From assembly GCF_024460475.1 (NCBI RefSeq), contig NZ_JANFYN010000056.1, positions 1 through 12,362 of the forward strand: a stretch of 12,362 bases of DNA, written 5' to 3'. The notes below the pieces were generated by a model that made no database searches, was not told the DNA's origin, and saw only the letters and a list, made by a program, of their open reading frames with translations. Positions 1-7,099 of the stretch are shown one piece after another. The position numbers and the translations under genes were made by a program. The first letter of the stretch is position 1, and every line of letters starts with the position of its first letter. This stretch comes from Holdemanella sp. MSK.7.32 (lineage in GTDB: Bacteria > Bacillota_I > Bacilli_A > Erysipelotrichales > Erysipelotrichaceae).

Positions 1-163
1 TCAAAGATCAATTTAAAACTAACTAAAAAATCTAGTCGTTTTATATTTTCAAACTATTTCATAAAAAAACTACTTGAATTTTATATAGTTAGCTCCCCTT
101 TAAATATTTACCTTTCTATTGTAGAATAAAAACATCATTTCGTCCAATCAGAAAGAGGTACTT
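1..163 (+). other. Upstream region of the HAD gene
   Basis: AT-rich stretch before the first gene. A weak sigma-A-like pair is visible: TTTAAA at 99-104 and TAGAAT at 122-127, separated by 17 bp. The ribosome binding site AAAGAGG at 152-158 sits 5 nt before the ATG at 164. Plus-strand frame 1 stays open from the left edge to a TAA at 127-129 (42 codons). It could be the tail of an upstream gene, but the composition is low-complexity and I recognise no family, so I do not call it a CDS. Confidence 0.3.
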
Positions 164-997
164 ATGAAACTTATATTTTTAGACGCCGACGGCACCCTAT
201 TTCATCACGAAGGCTATATTCCGGATAGTGCCATCAAAGCTTGTATTCAAGCCCAGAAAAACGGACACAAAGTCATTCTATGCACAGGAAGACAGCGTAT
301 TGAAATCTTTGGCCCGATGCTAGAAATTGACTATGATGCCATTATTGCCGGAAGTGGGGCAACCATTGAATGTGAACACAAAATCGTAGAAGAAAATGCA
401 CTCAAAAAAGAAGAAAGCCAATACCTTTCAAACTATTTATTAAAAAACAACATTCCTGCAAACTTTGAATGTTCTAATGGTATTTATGCCACTCAATATA
501 CAAAAGACACGATGTTAAAAATGGTGGAAGAACAATGTGCCGGCAAAAGTGAAGAAGAAAAAGCCAAACATGGCCATACCATTCTAACTAGCCAAATCAC
601 AGTTGTAGAAAATATAAAAGACCTTGTCTACAACAAAGTCTCCGTTATTGACAATGGGAAAACACCATACAAAAAGATCCAACAAAATCTATCCGACAAA
701 TACGATGTGATTCCGGCAACCTTTGCGCCACTAGGAAAAGAGAGTGGAGAAATCACTTCCTACCACATCAATAAAGCCACAGGCATGGATGCCGTAATCA
801 AATACTTTCATGCCGACATTAAAGATACGATTGCACTTGGAGATGGCTTTAATGATATTCCTATGTTTGAAAAAGCACATCTAAGCATCGCCATGGGAAA
901 TGCTCCACAAGAAATCAAAGACAAAGCAGATCGAATCACAACATCACTAGATGAAGATGGTATATATCATGCCTTTAAAGAATTGAATCTAATTTAA
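164..997 (+). CDS. HAD-superfamily phosphatase, Cof type
   Basis: Predicted cytosolic phosphohydrolase of the Cof/YidA-like branch (C2 cap) of the HAD superfamily. These Mg-dependent enzymes dephosphorylate sugar phosphates, nucleotides or flavin mononucleotide; the substrate cannot be read from sequence. All four HAD motifs are present in 277 residues, the usual Cof length: motif I DADGTL at 7-12 (nucleophile D7, acid/base D9), motif II T41 in CTGRQ, motif III K204 in HINKATGMDA, and motif IV GDGFND at 226-231. The cap lies roughly at residues 85-185. The start is supported by AAAGAGG 5 nt upstream. The gene stands alone on the plus strand, converging on the Fic gene, and its stop codon lies inside a long inverted repeat. 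No signal peptide or membrane segment is seen. The family call is firm; the substrate is unknown. Confidence 0.93.
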   Translation: MKLIFLDADGTLFHHEGYIPDSAIKACIQAQKNGHKVILCTGRQRIEIFGPMLEIDYDAIIAGSGATIECEHKIVEENALKKEESQYLSNYLLKNNIPANFECSNGIYATQYTKDTMLKMVEEQCAGKSEEEKAKHGHTILTSQITVVENIKDLVYNKVSVIDNGKTPYKKIQQNLSDKYDVIPATFAPLGKESGEITSYHINKATGMDAVIKYFHADIKDTIALGDGFNDIPMFEKAHLSIAMGNAPQEIKDKADRITTSLDEDGIYHAFKELNLI

Positions 998-1136
998 AGA
1001 ATATCCTATAGAAATCATATACGATTTCTATAGGATATTCTTTGCCTTCAATTACCGCATAGTTTCCAAAACACATTTGATCAGACACTTCCATCACAGT
1101 ATATTCATTGATTTCAATTTGATTTATTATTCTCAT
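975..1136 (-). CDS. Possible small ORF, 53 codons, overlapping the Fic 3' end
   Basis: A minus-strand ORF starts with ATG 23 nt inside the 3' end of the Fic gene, in the +1 frame, and ends with TAA inside the antisense of the HAD gene. The predicted peptide starts MRIINQIEINEYTVMEVSDQ and includes EGKEYPIEIVYDFYRIFF, the latter encoded by the 21-bp inverted repeat. I recognise no family. The overlap would suit translational coupling to Fic, but no good ribosome binding site precedes the ATG, and the overlap with both the inverted repeat and the HAD gene argues for chance or a remnant. Its start sits in a 13-bp repeat that also covers the Fic start. Confidence 0.28.
   Translation of the reverse strand: MRIINQIEINEYTVMEVSDQMCFGNYAVIEGKEYPIEIVYDFYRIFFKLDSIL
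996..1043. terminator. Perfect 21-bp inverted repeat between convergent genes
   Basis: The arms at 996-1016 and 1023-1043 are exact reverse complements around a 6-nt loop, starting inside the HAD stop codon. Each strand's right arm ends in TTCTTT, so the hairpin could act as a bidirectional terminator for the HAD gene and for transcripts arriving from the Fic gene. The stem is AT-rich and there is no long T tract outside it. It also lies within a possible minus-strand small ORF (975-1136). Confidence 0.7.
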
Positions 1137-2022
1137 AAGCAATTCTAAAATAATCCAAATAAGCTTTATATTTATCTTGTGCCGACAAACAAGTATCCAT
1201 CAGATAGCCTCTTTCATAATCCCATTCTTTCAAGCCGCGATAATAAAACATTTTCAACTGATCATCGATTATAAATGGGACAATATTATATTTCAAACAT
1301 TCTTTAAATAAAATCAATCTTCCAACACGACCATTTCCATCTTGAAATGGATGAATACGCTCAAACCTTACATGAAAATCGAGTATATCTTCAAAAGTCT
1401 TTTCTTTTTTACCATTATATTCTTTTAACAATTCCTTCATTCTACCTGGAACTTCTTCAGGAAGTGCTGTATTCATTCCTCCAACTTCATTTGGTACCTT
1501 TTTATAGTTGCCGACCACAAACCCTTCTTTTCTTAAATCACTTGTACCATTCTTCAAAGTCAAGTGTAAATCTTTAATAAAATTCTCGCTCAAAGTAGTC
1601 TTGGCATGATCAATAATCATATCAATACATCGAAAGTGATTTGCCGTTTCAAGTACATCATCCACATTCAACACTTCATTTTCTACACCAATCGTATTTG
1701 TTTCAAAAATATATCGAGTTTGATCATGACTCAAGCGACTTCCTTCAATATGGTTTGAATTATACGTTAAATCAATCTGTGTTTTATGATAAATCCCACC
1801 AGAATACTTGTTTATCTTTTGTTCCTTCAAGATATCCAATAAAGTAACAGGCTGTTCTTTCTTCTTGTTCGTACGAACAGGTTTTTTGGCATTTTCTGGA
1901 ATTTTCCAAGTTTTACCGGCAATAAATGCACCATCTACACGATTCTGTGCACAATAATTTCGAACACTGCGCTCGGATATATCCCATTTTTTAGCTATTT
2001 CAGCCACTGAAAAATATCTCAT
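1114..2022 (-). CDS. HTH-Fic domain protein (self-inhibited AMP-transferase type)
   Basis: Fic proteins usually transfer AMP from ATP to a hydroxyl side chain of a target protein. The complete Fic motif HPFQDGNGRVGR is at residues 224-235, with catalytic H224 and phosphate-binding residues in place. Upstream, SNHIEG at 89-94 matches the inhibitory helix (S/T)xxxE(G/N), so E93 is predicted to block ATP's gamma-phosphate site in cis. Residues 2-45 form a MerR/excisionase-like helix-turn-helix (FSVAEIAKKWDISERSV), suggesting DNA binding and perhaps autoregulation. I chose the ATG at 2022 because GGAGG at 2030-2034 lies 7 nt upstream; the in-frame TTG at 2028 is only 1 nt from that site. The protein is 302 residues with no membrane segment. 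The gene has its own promoter and is separated from gltX by a terminator. No separate antitoxin is needed by this class. The target is unknown. Confidence 0.92.
   Translation of the reverse strand: MRYFSVAEIAKKWDISERSVRNYCAQNRVDGAFIAGKTWKIPENAKKPVRTNKKKEQPVTLLDILKEQKINKYSGGIYHKTQIDLTYNSNHIEGSRLSHDQTRYIFETNTIGVENEVLNVDDVLETANHFRCIDMIIDHAKTTLSENFIKDLHLTLKNGTSDLRKEGFVVGNYKKVPNEVGGMNTALPEEVPGRMKELLKEYNGKKEKTFEDILDFHVRFERIHPFQDGNGRVGRLILFKECLKYNIVPFIIDDQLKMFYYRGLKEWDYERGYLMDTCLSAQDKYKAYLDYFRIAYENNKSN
1131..1143 (-). repeat. 13-bp direct repeat, copy at the Fic 3' end
   Basis: The minus-strand sequence ATTGCTTATGAGA is identical to 2017-2029. In this copy the ATG is the start of the possible 53-codon ORF, while in the Fic frame it reads Ile-Ala-Tyr-Glu. 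Confidence 0.6.
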
Positions 2023-2029
2023 AAGCAAT
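2017..2029 (-). repeat. 13-bp direct repeat, copy at the Fic start
   Basis: Identical to 1131-1143 (ATTGCTTATGAGA on the minus strand). Here the ATG is the Fic start codon and the repeat abuts the GGAGG ribosome binding site. Confidence 0.6.
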
Positions 2030-2044
2030 CCTCCATCTAGTAAT

Positions 2045-2053
2045 AGTATACCA
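2045..2053 (-). promoter_or_regulatory. Extended -10 promoter of the Fic gene
   Basis: Minus-strand TGGTATACT is an extended -10 element (TGN-TATAAT type). No good -35 lies 16-18 bp upstream, which is common for extended -10 promoters. Transcription would start near 2038, giving a leader of about 16 nt that contains GGAGG. Confidence 0.6.
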
Positions 2054-2115
2054 TATTATCGGCAATTTCTTATTACAGATACTTTATTATTCATTTATTT
2101 TTGCCGTTACAACGC

Positions 2116-2146
2116 AAAAAAAACGCCTAGATTTCTCTAAGCGTTT
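2116..2146 (-). terminator. gltX intrinsic terminator
   Basis: On the minus strand, 8 nt after the gltX stop, an 11-bp stem (AAACGCTTAGA / TCTAGGCGTTT, one G-U pair) closes a GAAA tetraloop and runs into an eight-T tract. This is a textbook Rho-independent terminator separating gltX from fic. Confidence 0.93.
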
Positions 2147-2153
2147 GTATGTT

Positions 2154-3617
2154 TTACTCTTCTACGATTTCACTCAAACGATCAATACCCACTTGGATAC
2201 GACGTAATGTTTCATCTTTTCCTAAGATAAACGCAATTTCAATTGCTCCACCTGGAGTGAATTGTTTACCAGAAACAGCTGTACGAATTGGCCATAATAC
2301 CTGTCCATTCTTCATTTCTAACTCTTTAGGAAGAGCTAATAAACATTCGTGCAATGCATCCATGCTGTCCCATTGATCAAAGGCTTCTAAAGTTTGCTTG
2401 CTGGCTTTTAAAGCTTTTAATGCAACTTCTGGAGTTGTCTTCATCTTCTTGTGACGATACATCTCTAAATCGTAATCAACTAATGTATCAAAGAAGTCAA
2501 CACTTTCTTCGATTTGATTCAAGATATCAATGCGAGGTTGAATGATTTTGGCAATCTCTTTTAAGTTGTATGGTCCATGAACCGCTTTTTCCAAGTATGG
2601 ACGAACTGTTTCATAATATGTTTCTTCATCCATATTTCTTAAATATACACCGTTCATCCAAGTCAATTTATCAATATCGAAAATGGCTGGTGATTTAGAA
2701 ATACGGTGAATATTAAATACTTTGATCAACTCATCCAAAGTATAGATTTCCTGTTCTGTTTCAGGAGCCCATCCAAGAAGTGCGATATAGTTCATGATCG
2801 CATCCGGCAAATATCCCTTCGCAACAAGATCTTGGAAAGAAGCATCTCCATTACGTTTTGATAATTTGTGGTGTTCATCCTTCATTACAGGAGGTACGTG
2901 TACATAGGTTGGTCTTTGCCATCCATACGCATCATAAATCAAGTTGTACTTAGGTGTACTTGATAAATATTCATTTCCACGAACTACGTGAGAAATCTGC
3001 ATCTGGTGATCATCAATAATGTTCGCAAAGTTGTATGTTGGATATCCATCCGATTTAATCAAGATTTGTTCATCCAAAACATCTCCATCCACTTCAATAC
3101 GACCATATACTTCATCATCAAAATAGGTTTCACCAACATCTTTGATTGTTTGACGAATCACATAAGGTTCACCCGCATCCAATTTAGCCTGTACTTCCTC
3201 AGCACTCAAGTGCTTACAAGGATCATTGAACTTAAAAGAAATACCTAAGCTTTCAGCTTCTTTTCTTTGAGCCTCAATTTCCTCTTCACTACAGAAACAA
3301 TAGTGAGCTCCACCTAATTTAATCAAGTCTTCCGCATACCCTTTGTACATAGGTAAACGTTCACTTTGAACATATGGACCAAAGTCTCCACCAATATCTG
3401 GACCTTCATCCCAGTTCAAACCACACTCTTTTAAAGTTTTATAAATAACATCTACAGCACCTTCTACCTTACGCTCTTGGTCAGTATCCTCAATACGTAA
3501 TAAGAAGTCGCCACCTTCGTGTTTCGCAATTAAAAATTCAAATAAAGCTGTACGCAAATTTCCAATGTGCATATAGCCAGTTGGACTCGGCGCAAAACGA
3601 GTTCTAGTTTTATTCAT
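2154..3617 (-). CDS. gltX: Glutamyl-tRNA synthetase
   Basis: Class I aminoacyl-tRNA synthetase that charges tRNA-Glu with glutamate in the cytosol. In Bacillota the enzyme is usually non-discriminating and also charges tRNA-Gln, later corrected by GatCAB; no gat gene is in this window. The protein is 487 residues, the normal length. The HIGH signature appears as HIGN at residues 17-20 and the KMSKS loop as KLSKR at 251-255. A zinc site of the C-x-C-x24-C-x-H form is intact (C107, C109, C134, H136). The C-terminal half is the helical anticodon-binding domain. I start at the ATG at 3617 because AAAGGA lies about 11 nt upstream; the earlier in-frame ATG at 3629 directly abuts that site and would add MIIT. 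A promoter overlaps the end of the GIY-YIG gene and a strong terminator follows. Confidence 0.97.
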   Translation of the reverse strand: MNKTRTRFAPSPTGYMHIGNLRTALFEFLIAKHEGGDFLLRIEDTDQERKVEGAVDVIYKTLKECGLNWDEGPDIGGDFGPYVQSERLPMYKGYAEDLIKLGGAHYCFCSEEEIEAQRKEAESLGISFKFNDPCKHLSAEEVQAKLDAGEPYVIRQTIKDVGETYFDDEVYGRIEVDGDVLDEQILIKSDGYPTYNFANIIDDHQMQISHVVRGNEYLSSTPKYNLIYDAYGWQRPTYVHVPPVMKDEHHKLSKRNGDASFQDLVAKGYLPDAIMNYIALLGWAPETEQEIYTLDELIKVFNIHRISKSPAIFDIDKLTWMNGVYLRNMDEETYYETVRPYLEKAVHGPYNLKEIAKIIQPRIDILNQIEESVDFFDTLVDYDLEMYRHKKMKTTPEVALKALKASKQTLEAFDQWDSMDALHECLLALPKELEMKNGQVLWPIRTAVSGKQFTPGGAIEIAFILGKDETLRRIQVGIDRLSEIVEE

Positions 3618-3644
3618 AGTTATAATCATCCTTTCGCTCTCTAT

Positions 3645-3673
3645 ATAATAATACGAAACTACATTTCTTTCAA
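3645..3673 (-). promoter_or_regulatory. Sigma-A promoter of gltX
   Basis: Minus strand: -35 TTGAAA at 3668-3673, 17-bp spacer, -10 TATTAT at 3645-3650, one mismatch to consensus in each box. It overlaps the last codons of the GIY-YIG gene and predicts a start near 3638, leaving a leader of about 20 nt. That is too short for a T-box. Confidence 0.75.
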
Positions 3674-3922
3674 GATTCCTTCAATCAACTCTGACTTTTC
3701 TTTTCGAGACATTTGTTTAATTTTATATTCCAACTTTAAAGCCTTAGACTTCGACTCACAAGCCCTTACGTATACAAGCTTACAAGGCCTTCTAGACCGC
3801 GTATATTTTGCCCCCTTACCCAAGTTGTGCGTTTCTAATCTTTTATCTACATCCGTTGTATATCCCGTATAATATGTAGAATCCTTACACTCTAAAATAT
3901 ATACATATTGACCTTTTTCCAT
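3659..3922 (-). CDS. GIY-YIG domain protein, UPF0213 (YhbQ/YazA) family
   Basis: An 87-residue single-domain protein of the small GIY-YIG nuclease-like family. The GIY part reads VYIL (residues 7-10) and the YIG part YTG (18-20), as usual for this family, followed by TTDVDKRLETHN (conserved Arg 28), the GKGAKYTRSRRP block (36-47) and a conserved Glu in KALKLEYKIK. Homologues are widespread, and their DNA-cleaving role is only partly characterised. The reading frame extends upstream to a GTG at 3961, but that region is the pilus terminator and encodes an unrelated hydrophobic stretch, so I start at the ATG at 3922. No clear ribosome binding site precedes it. The gene lies between the pilus terminator and gltX, and its 3' end carries the gltX promoter. 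Confidence 0.9.
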   Translation of the reverse strand: MEKGQYVYILECKDSTYYTGYTTDVDKRLETHNLGKGAKYTRSRRPCKLVYVRACESKSKALKLEYKIKQMSRKEKSELIEGILKEM

Positions 3923-3938
3923 ATGCCAATCATACCAC

Positions 3939-3970
3939 AAGAAAAGAAAGTAGGAAAACACCTACTTTCT
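3939..3970 (-). terminator. Pilus operon terminator
   Basis: Minus strand: AGAAAGTAGG at 3970-3961 pairs perfectly with CCTACTTTCT at 3954-3945 around TGTTTT, followed by TTTCTT. The left arm contains the base-pilin codons Arg-Lys-stop, so the gene end and the terminator are fused. Confidence 0.85.
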
Positions 3971-4819
3971 CAACTTTTTGTTGATCAAATGTAAAATAAT
4001 CACAAGCGCAATTAAACCTAAAGTCACATACATATTACCATGATATTCAATTCCTGTTGGAACATGAATCTTCTTATTCTCAAACAAGAATTCATGATTC
4101 TCTACCTTTTTACCATCAATAAAGATTTCATCCTCCTTGACTTCCACAAATAAGACTTGATCCGATTTTTCATACCCATTAGGAGCCTTTGTCTCCTTTA
4201 AATACATCGCATCTTCACGCATTAAAATCGATAGCGTACCATTCCCTTTAAATGTCTTTAAAGATTCTGTACAATCCTTATCCTTAAAACTTGTAAACTC
4301 GATAGAATCCAAGATTTCATCCTTAGAATCTTTATCAATCTTTTTAATAATTAACTTCTCAAATGGACGATGCTTAGGATACATCAAAACATCATAGTTT
4401 AATGTATCCCCATCCCACTCTGGAACACTCACTAACATCGGACTCATTCTTTCATACTCGTTGATATTGACAGGATCAATAAAATACAATCCTTCTTCTA
4501 CATCTTCAAGAACAGCTTTACCTTCTTCATCCGTGACAAGAGTTTGTCCAACAAGGGAATACCCACTTAATTTTGTACAAATTGCTTCCACTTCTTCAGC
4601 CAATAACTCTGTATTGAAGTCCACATCTAAATCTTGAAATTCTTCATTCAATACATAAAAGCCATCCACAAGCTTTGCGACTTGTACAACACGAAACTCA
4701 ACATTCTCCTTCGAGAGTTCATCTACCGAATCCTGCAACTCCACGCTAATCGAGTTTGCGTTTATCGGCATAATACATGCCATCATCATTAAAATGATCA
4801 AACCAATTTTCTTCACCAT
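3962..4819 (-). CDS. Base (minor) pilin with VPTG-type sorting signal
   Basis: Secreted, wall-anchored pilus subunit, probably the base that ends polymerisation and passes the fibre to the cell wall. Counting from the ATG at 4819 (285 residues): signal peptide 1-21 (cleavage after INA); N-terminal pilin domain about 25-150 ending in VLMYPKH, where YPK (147-149) matches the pilin motif and its lysine could accept a sortase-linked subunit; one SpaA/CnaB domain about 154-248 with Lys in LIIKKID, E-box YLKETKAPNGY (206-216) and Asn in FEN, the set expected for an internal isopeptide bond; then VPTG (253-256), a membrane segment and the basic tail NKKLRK. The anchor lacks the x residue of LPxTG. 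The ATG overlaps the sortase stop (ATGGTGA), indicating coupling; an upstream in-frame ATG at 4861 would precede the signal peptide and is rejected. It is last in the operon. Confidence 0.85.
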   Translation of the reverse strand: MVKKIGLIILMMMACIMPINANSISVELQDSVDELSKENVEFRVVQVAKLVDGFYVLNEEFQDLDVDFNTELLAEEVEAICTKLSGYSLVGQTLVTDEEGKAVLEDVEEGLYFIDPVNINEYERMSPMLVSVPEWDGDTLNYDVLMYPKHRPFEKLIIKKIDKDSKDEILDSIEFTSFKDKDCTESLKTFKGNGTLSILMREDAMYLKETKAPNGYEKSDQVLFVEVKEDEIFIDGKKVENHEFLFENKKIHVPTGIEYHGNMYVTLGLIALVIILHLINKKLRK

Positions 4820-5562
4820 TTCACCACCATTACACAAATTATTGGAATTAAAATAAAACACAATTCCCTAAAAGAATACGATTTACGCACTTCTTTCTCT
4901 TTCTTTTTAGGAAACACTCTTTTGGCCCTTACAACCAACCTTTTCGTATTGATCCCATACGGCGTACAAGTCACTAGACTCAACAAATCCCTATTCTTTT
5001 CAATACCCATATCCAAGATAGCTTCTGGCTCTACCACAATAGAATCCACCACCTCATAGACCAATTCTTTTTTACACACATGAATATAGATCAAATCCTT
5101 CTTCTTTAACTCATCCAAACGCGTAAAAAGCTTGGCACTAGGAAGGCCTCTATGACCAGTTAATATACAATGCGAATTCTTTCCGCCAACAGGAAGACTT
5201 GTAAAGTCAAAATGACCAATCCCACGATTTAATACTTCATCACTCGTTCCACGATAAATTGGTAAGTCTACATCGATCACTGGAATCTGGATGGTTGCGA
5301 TTACGCTTGATGATAAAGTATTCAACATCGTTTCATACGCTTCTTTTTCTATACCCAAATACAAATTTTGATTGTAGTTCAACCCAGCATTAAAACTCGA
5401 CTCTAATATGCCCTCATCCATTTTTTCTTCTTCTAAATAAAAACTTGAAATGACATTCTCTACACTTTGATGAAAGAAGAAATTTAAGATGAGTGGCAAT
5501 ACACAAATCAAGAAACCCAGAAAGAATAGAATCCTATTCTTCCCTTTTCTTCTTACATACAT
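4813..5562 (-). CDS. Class C (pilin-polymerising) sortase
   Basis: Membrane transpeptidase that cleaves pilin LPxTG signals and links them to a lysine of the next subunit. Counting from the ATG at 5562 (249 residues): basic N-terminus and membrane anchor about 9-29, catalytic domain about 85-215, and a second hydrophobic segment at the C-terminus, the two-anchor layout of class C enzymes. The catalytic residues are visible: H137 in TGHRGLP, C199 in LVTCTPYG and R208 in NTKRL. Class C hallmarks such as LPIYRGT and GHFDFTSLPVGG are present. The DPW/DPF lid motif is not found in the stretch between YNQNL and the core. The gene overlaps the backbone pilin by 29 nt; a GTG at 5580 is an alternative start, and neither has a strong ribosome binding site. 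Overlap at both ends points to translational coupling within the pilus operon. Confidence 0.94.
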   Translation of the reverse strand: MYVRRKGKNRILFFLGFLICVLPLILNFFFHQSVENVISSFYLEEEKMDEGILESSFNAGLNYNQNLYLGIEKEAYETMLNTLSSSVIATIQIPVIDVDLPIYRGTSDEVLNRGIGHFDFTSLPVGGKNSHCILTGHRGLPSAKLFTRLDELKKKDLIYIHVCKKELVYEVVDSIVVEPEAILDMGIEKNRDLLSLVTCTPYGINTKRLVVRAKRVFPKKKEKEVRKSYSFRELCFILIPIICVMVVKW

Positions 5563-7099
5563 ACACCATAATACCAGCACCCGTTAGTACACAGACAATC
5601 GTTCCCATAGATCCAGTGACCGGTAATTTAGAACCCGTTTGATTCACTACTTTTAAAGCTACACTTAAATCATTCGTACTCGCATTTAAATGCGTATTAA
5701 AACTTGTTGCCGATAGAGAAACCAATCCCTCTCCATTCGAAGTATAGTTATTTCGATCCGCTACAAATGTAGGGGTAATTTGAATCTCAATAGCTTCCTT
5801 TAATAAAGTATATCCATCCGGTGCCTTGATTTCCTTTAAATAATACGTTCCCTGATCTAAACCTTGAATCACAAACTCACCCTTTGCGTTGGATACAATC
5901 TCTTCATCTACACCATTTGAAACTACATATCCATTTGTGCTTTTCTTTACCTTTACTAAATCACTCAAATTCGAATCACGATACAACTTAAATGTAGCCC
6001 CATCAAGTTTGACATCCTTCTCATTTGTCTTTAAACCCCTCACCTGATATGTATAGCACACAACACTATCCCAAGGCGTTTGTCCTTTCGAATTCGTTTG
6101 CGGATCATTTGAGAAATTTAATCGTACCTTATTTTCAAAACCCTTTTTTGAAATCTTTGTGGCTGCCAAATCATTTAAATATGCATCATACGTAAACAAG
6201 ATTGGATCTCCTTGACTACCAAGTCCTTTAAAATCATGGAATGTAACTTTAAATCCAGTTGAAGTCTTAGTAACACTATATTTATCAGCAGAAATAAGAG
6301 TATCCTTGACCTTTACTTGAATACTATCTTCTTTTAAAGATAAACTTGGATCCATTTCATCCTCAAACTCTAAAAAATAAGAAGCATATCCACTCATATC
6401 CGGCACTTTCGATTCATACTTATAGGGAATGTCCTGCATAATCTCAAAATCACCCACATCATTCCAACCTATATTGTTGTCATCTTCATAAATCTTCTTT
6501 ACAATACTTGGATAATCCGACTTAATTTGAATCATTGCCTTAGGATTTGCCGTATTGACCATCGTCATAGAACTTGCCGCATGAGTATTGGATACATTGG
6601 TAATTTCATCAATCAAATAGAAACCATATTCCAACTTATCCAACGTAATATTTCCATTCACATCGCAACTCTCTACATTCACAATACGAGCTTCCATAGA
6701 AGATATCGCATTTTGAATCGATTCAATAAACGTACGATATTCACTTTGACTTCCTTCGTTATCTAAAGACATCATATATTCCACTACATCTTGATCCGAT
6801 ACCGTTTTAGATATACTACTTGATACAAGCTCCTTGATTTTAGATGCATATACGCTATTTAAAGTATAGTGAATCGAAGTATTGTCCTTTGAATTTGTCG
6901 CATCAAATAATTTATATACCTTAAACGACTTACCCTGCATGGATTGATTTTGATTTGCCTGAATCACAATACTCGCATTACCCTCATTAAAATTTGCCAT
7001 TCCATGCACAACGGAAACACTTGTTTCTTTTGCACTCACAGGACTTGTGACCATTGCCAACATCAATAGTCCTGTATAAATTAAATTTCTTTTATTCAT
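5534..7099 (-). CDS. LPXTG-anchored major (backbone) pilin
   Basis: A 521-residue secreted pilus shaft subunit. Domains in order: signal peptide 1-23 (cleavage after VSA); N-terminal domain about 28-185, ending in a GFYLIDE-like strand; middle isopeptide-forming fimbrial domain about 200-350 (NDVGDFEIMQDIPYKYESKV followed by YFLEFEDEMDPSLSL, typical of the SpaH/EbpB family); SpaA/CnaB domain about 352-486 with E-box YYLKEIKAPDGY (419-430) and Asn in VVNQ; sorting signal LPVTG (492-496), membrane helix, and basic tail CKKKREE. GAGGAGA lies 7-9 nt before the ATG. Eight nucleotides overlap the tip gene upstream. The canonical YPK pilin motif is not present; at the expected place the sequence reads IKSDYPSIVKKI, so the linking lysine must be one of these or lie elsewhere. 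Confidence 0.93.
   Translation of the reverse strand: MNKRNLIYTGLLMLAMVTSPVSAKETSVSVVHGMANFNEGNASIVIQANQNQSMQGKSFKVYKLFDATNSKDNTSIHYTLNSVYASKIKELVSSSISKTVSDQDVVEYMMSLDNEGSQSEYRTFIESIQNAISSMEARIVNVESCDVNGNITLDKLEYGFYLIDEITNVSNTHAASSMTMVNTANPKAMIQIKSDYPSIVKKIYEDDNNIGWNDVGDFEIMQDIPYKYESKVPDMSGYASYFLEFEDEMDPSLSLKEDSIQVKVKDTLISADKYSVTKTSTGFKVTFHDFKGLGSQGDPILFTYDAYLNDLAATKISKKGFENKVRLNFSNDPQTNSKGQTPWDSVVCYTYQVRGLKTNEKDVKLDGATFKLYRDSNLSDLVKVKKSTNGYVVSNGVDEEIVSNAKGEFVIQGLDQGTYYLKEIKAPDGYTLLKEAIEIQITPTFVADRNNYTSNGEGLVSLSATSFNTHLNASTNDLSVALKVVNQTGSKLPVTGSMGTIVCVLTGAGIMVYVCKKKREE

Noticed and set aside
1..129. Open plus-strand frame to a TAA at 127-129, possible tail of an upstream gene
   Set aside because: Only 42 codons of lysine- and aromatic-rich AT-biased sequence with no family resemblance; could be chance.
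2023..2028. TTG start 6 nt upstream of the Fic ATG
   Set aside because: It is 1 nt from GGAGG, whereas the ATG at 2022 has a 7-nt spacing.
3618..3645. Possible T-box or other riboswitch before gltX
   Set aside because: The predicted leader is only about 20 nt, too short for such a structure.
3923..3961. GTG start extending the GIY-YIG protein to 100 residues
   Set aside because: The added residues come from the pilus terminator and do not belong to the family's N-terminus.
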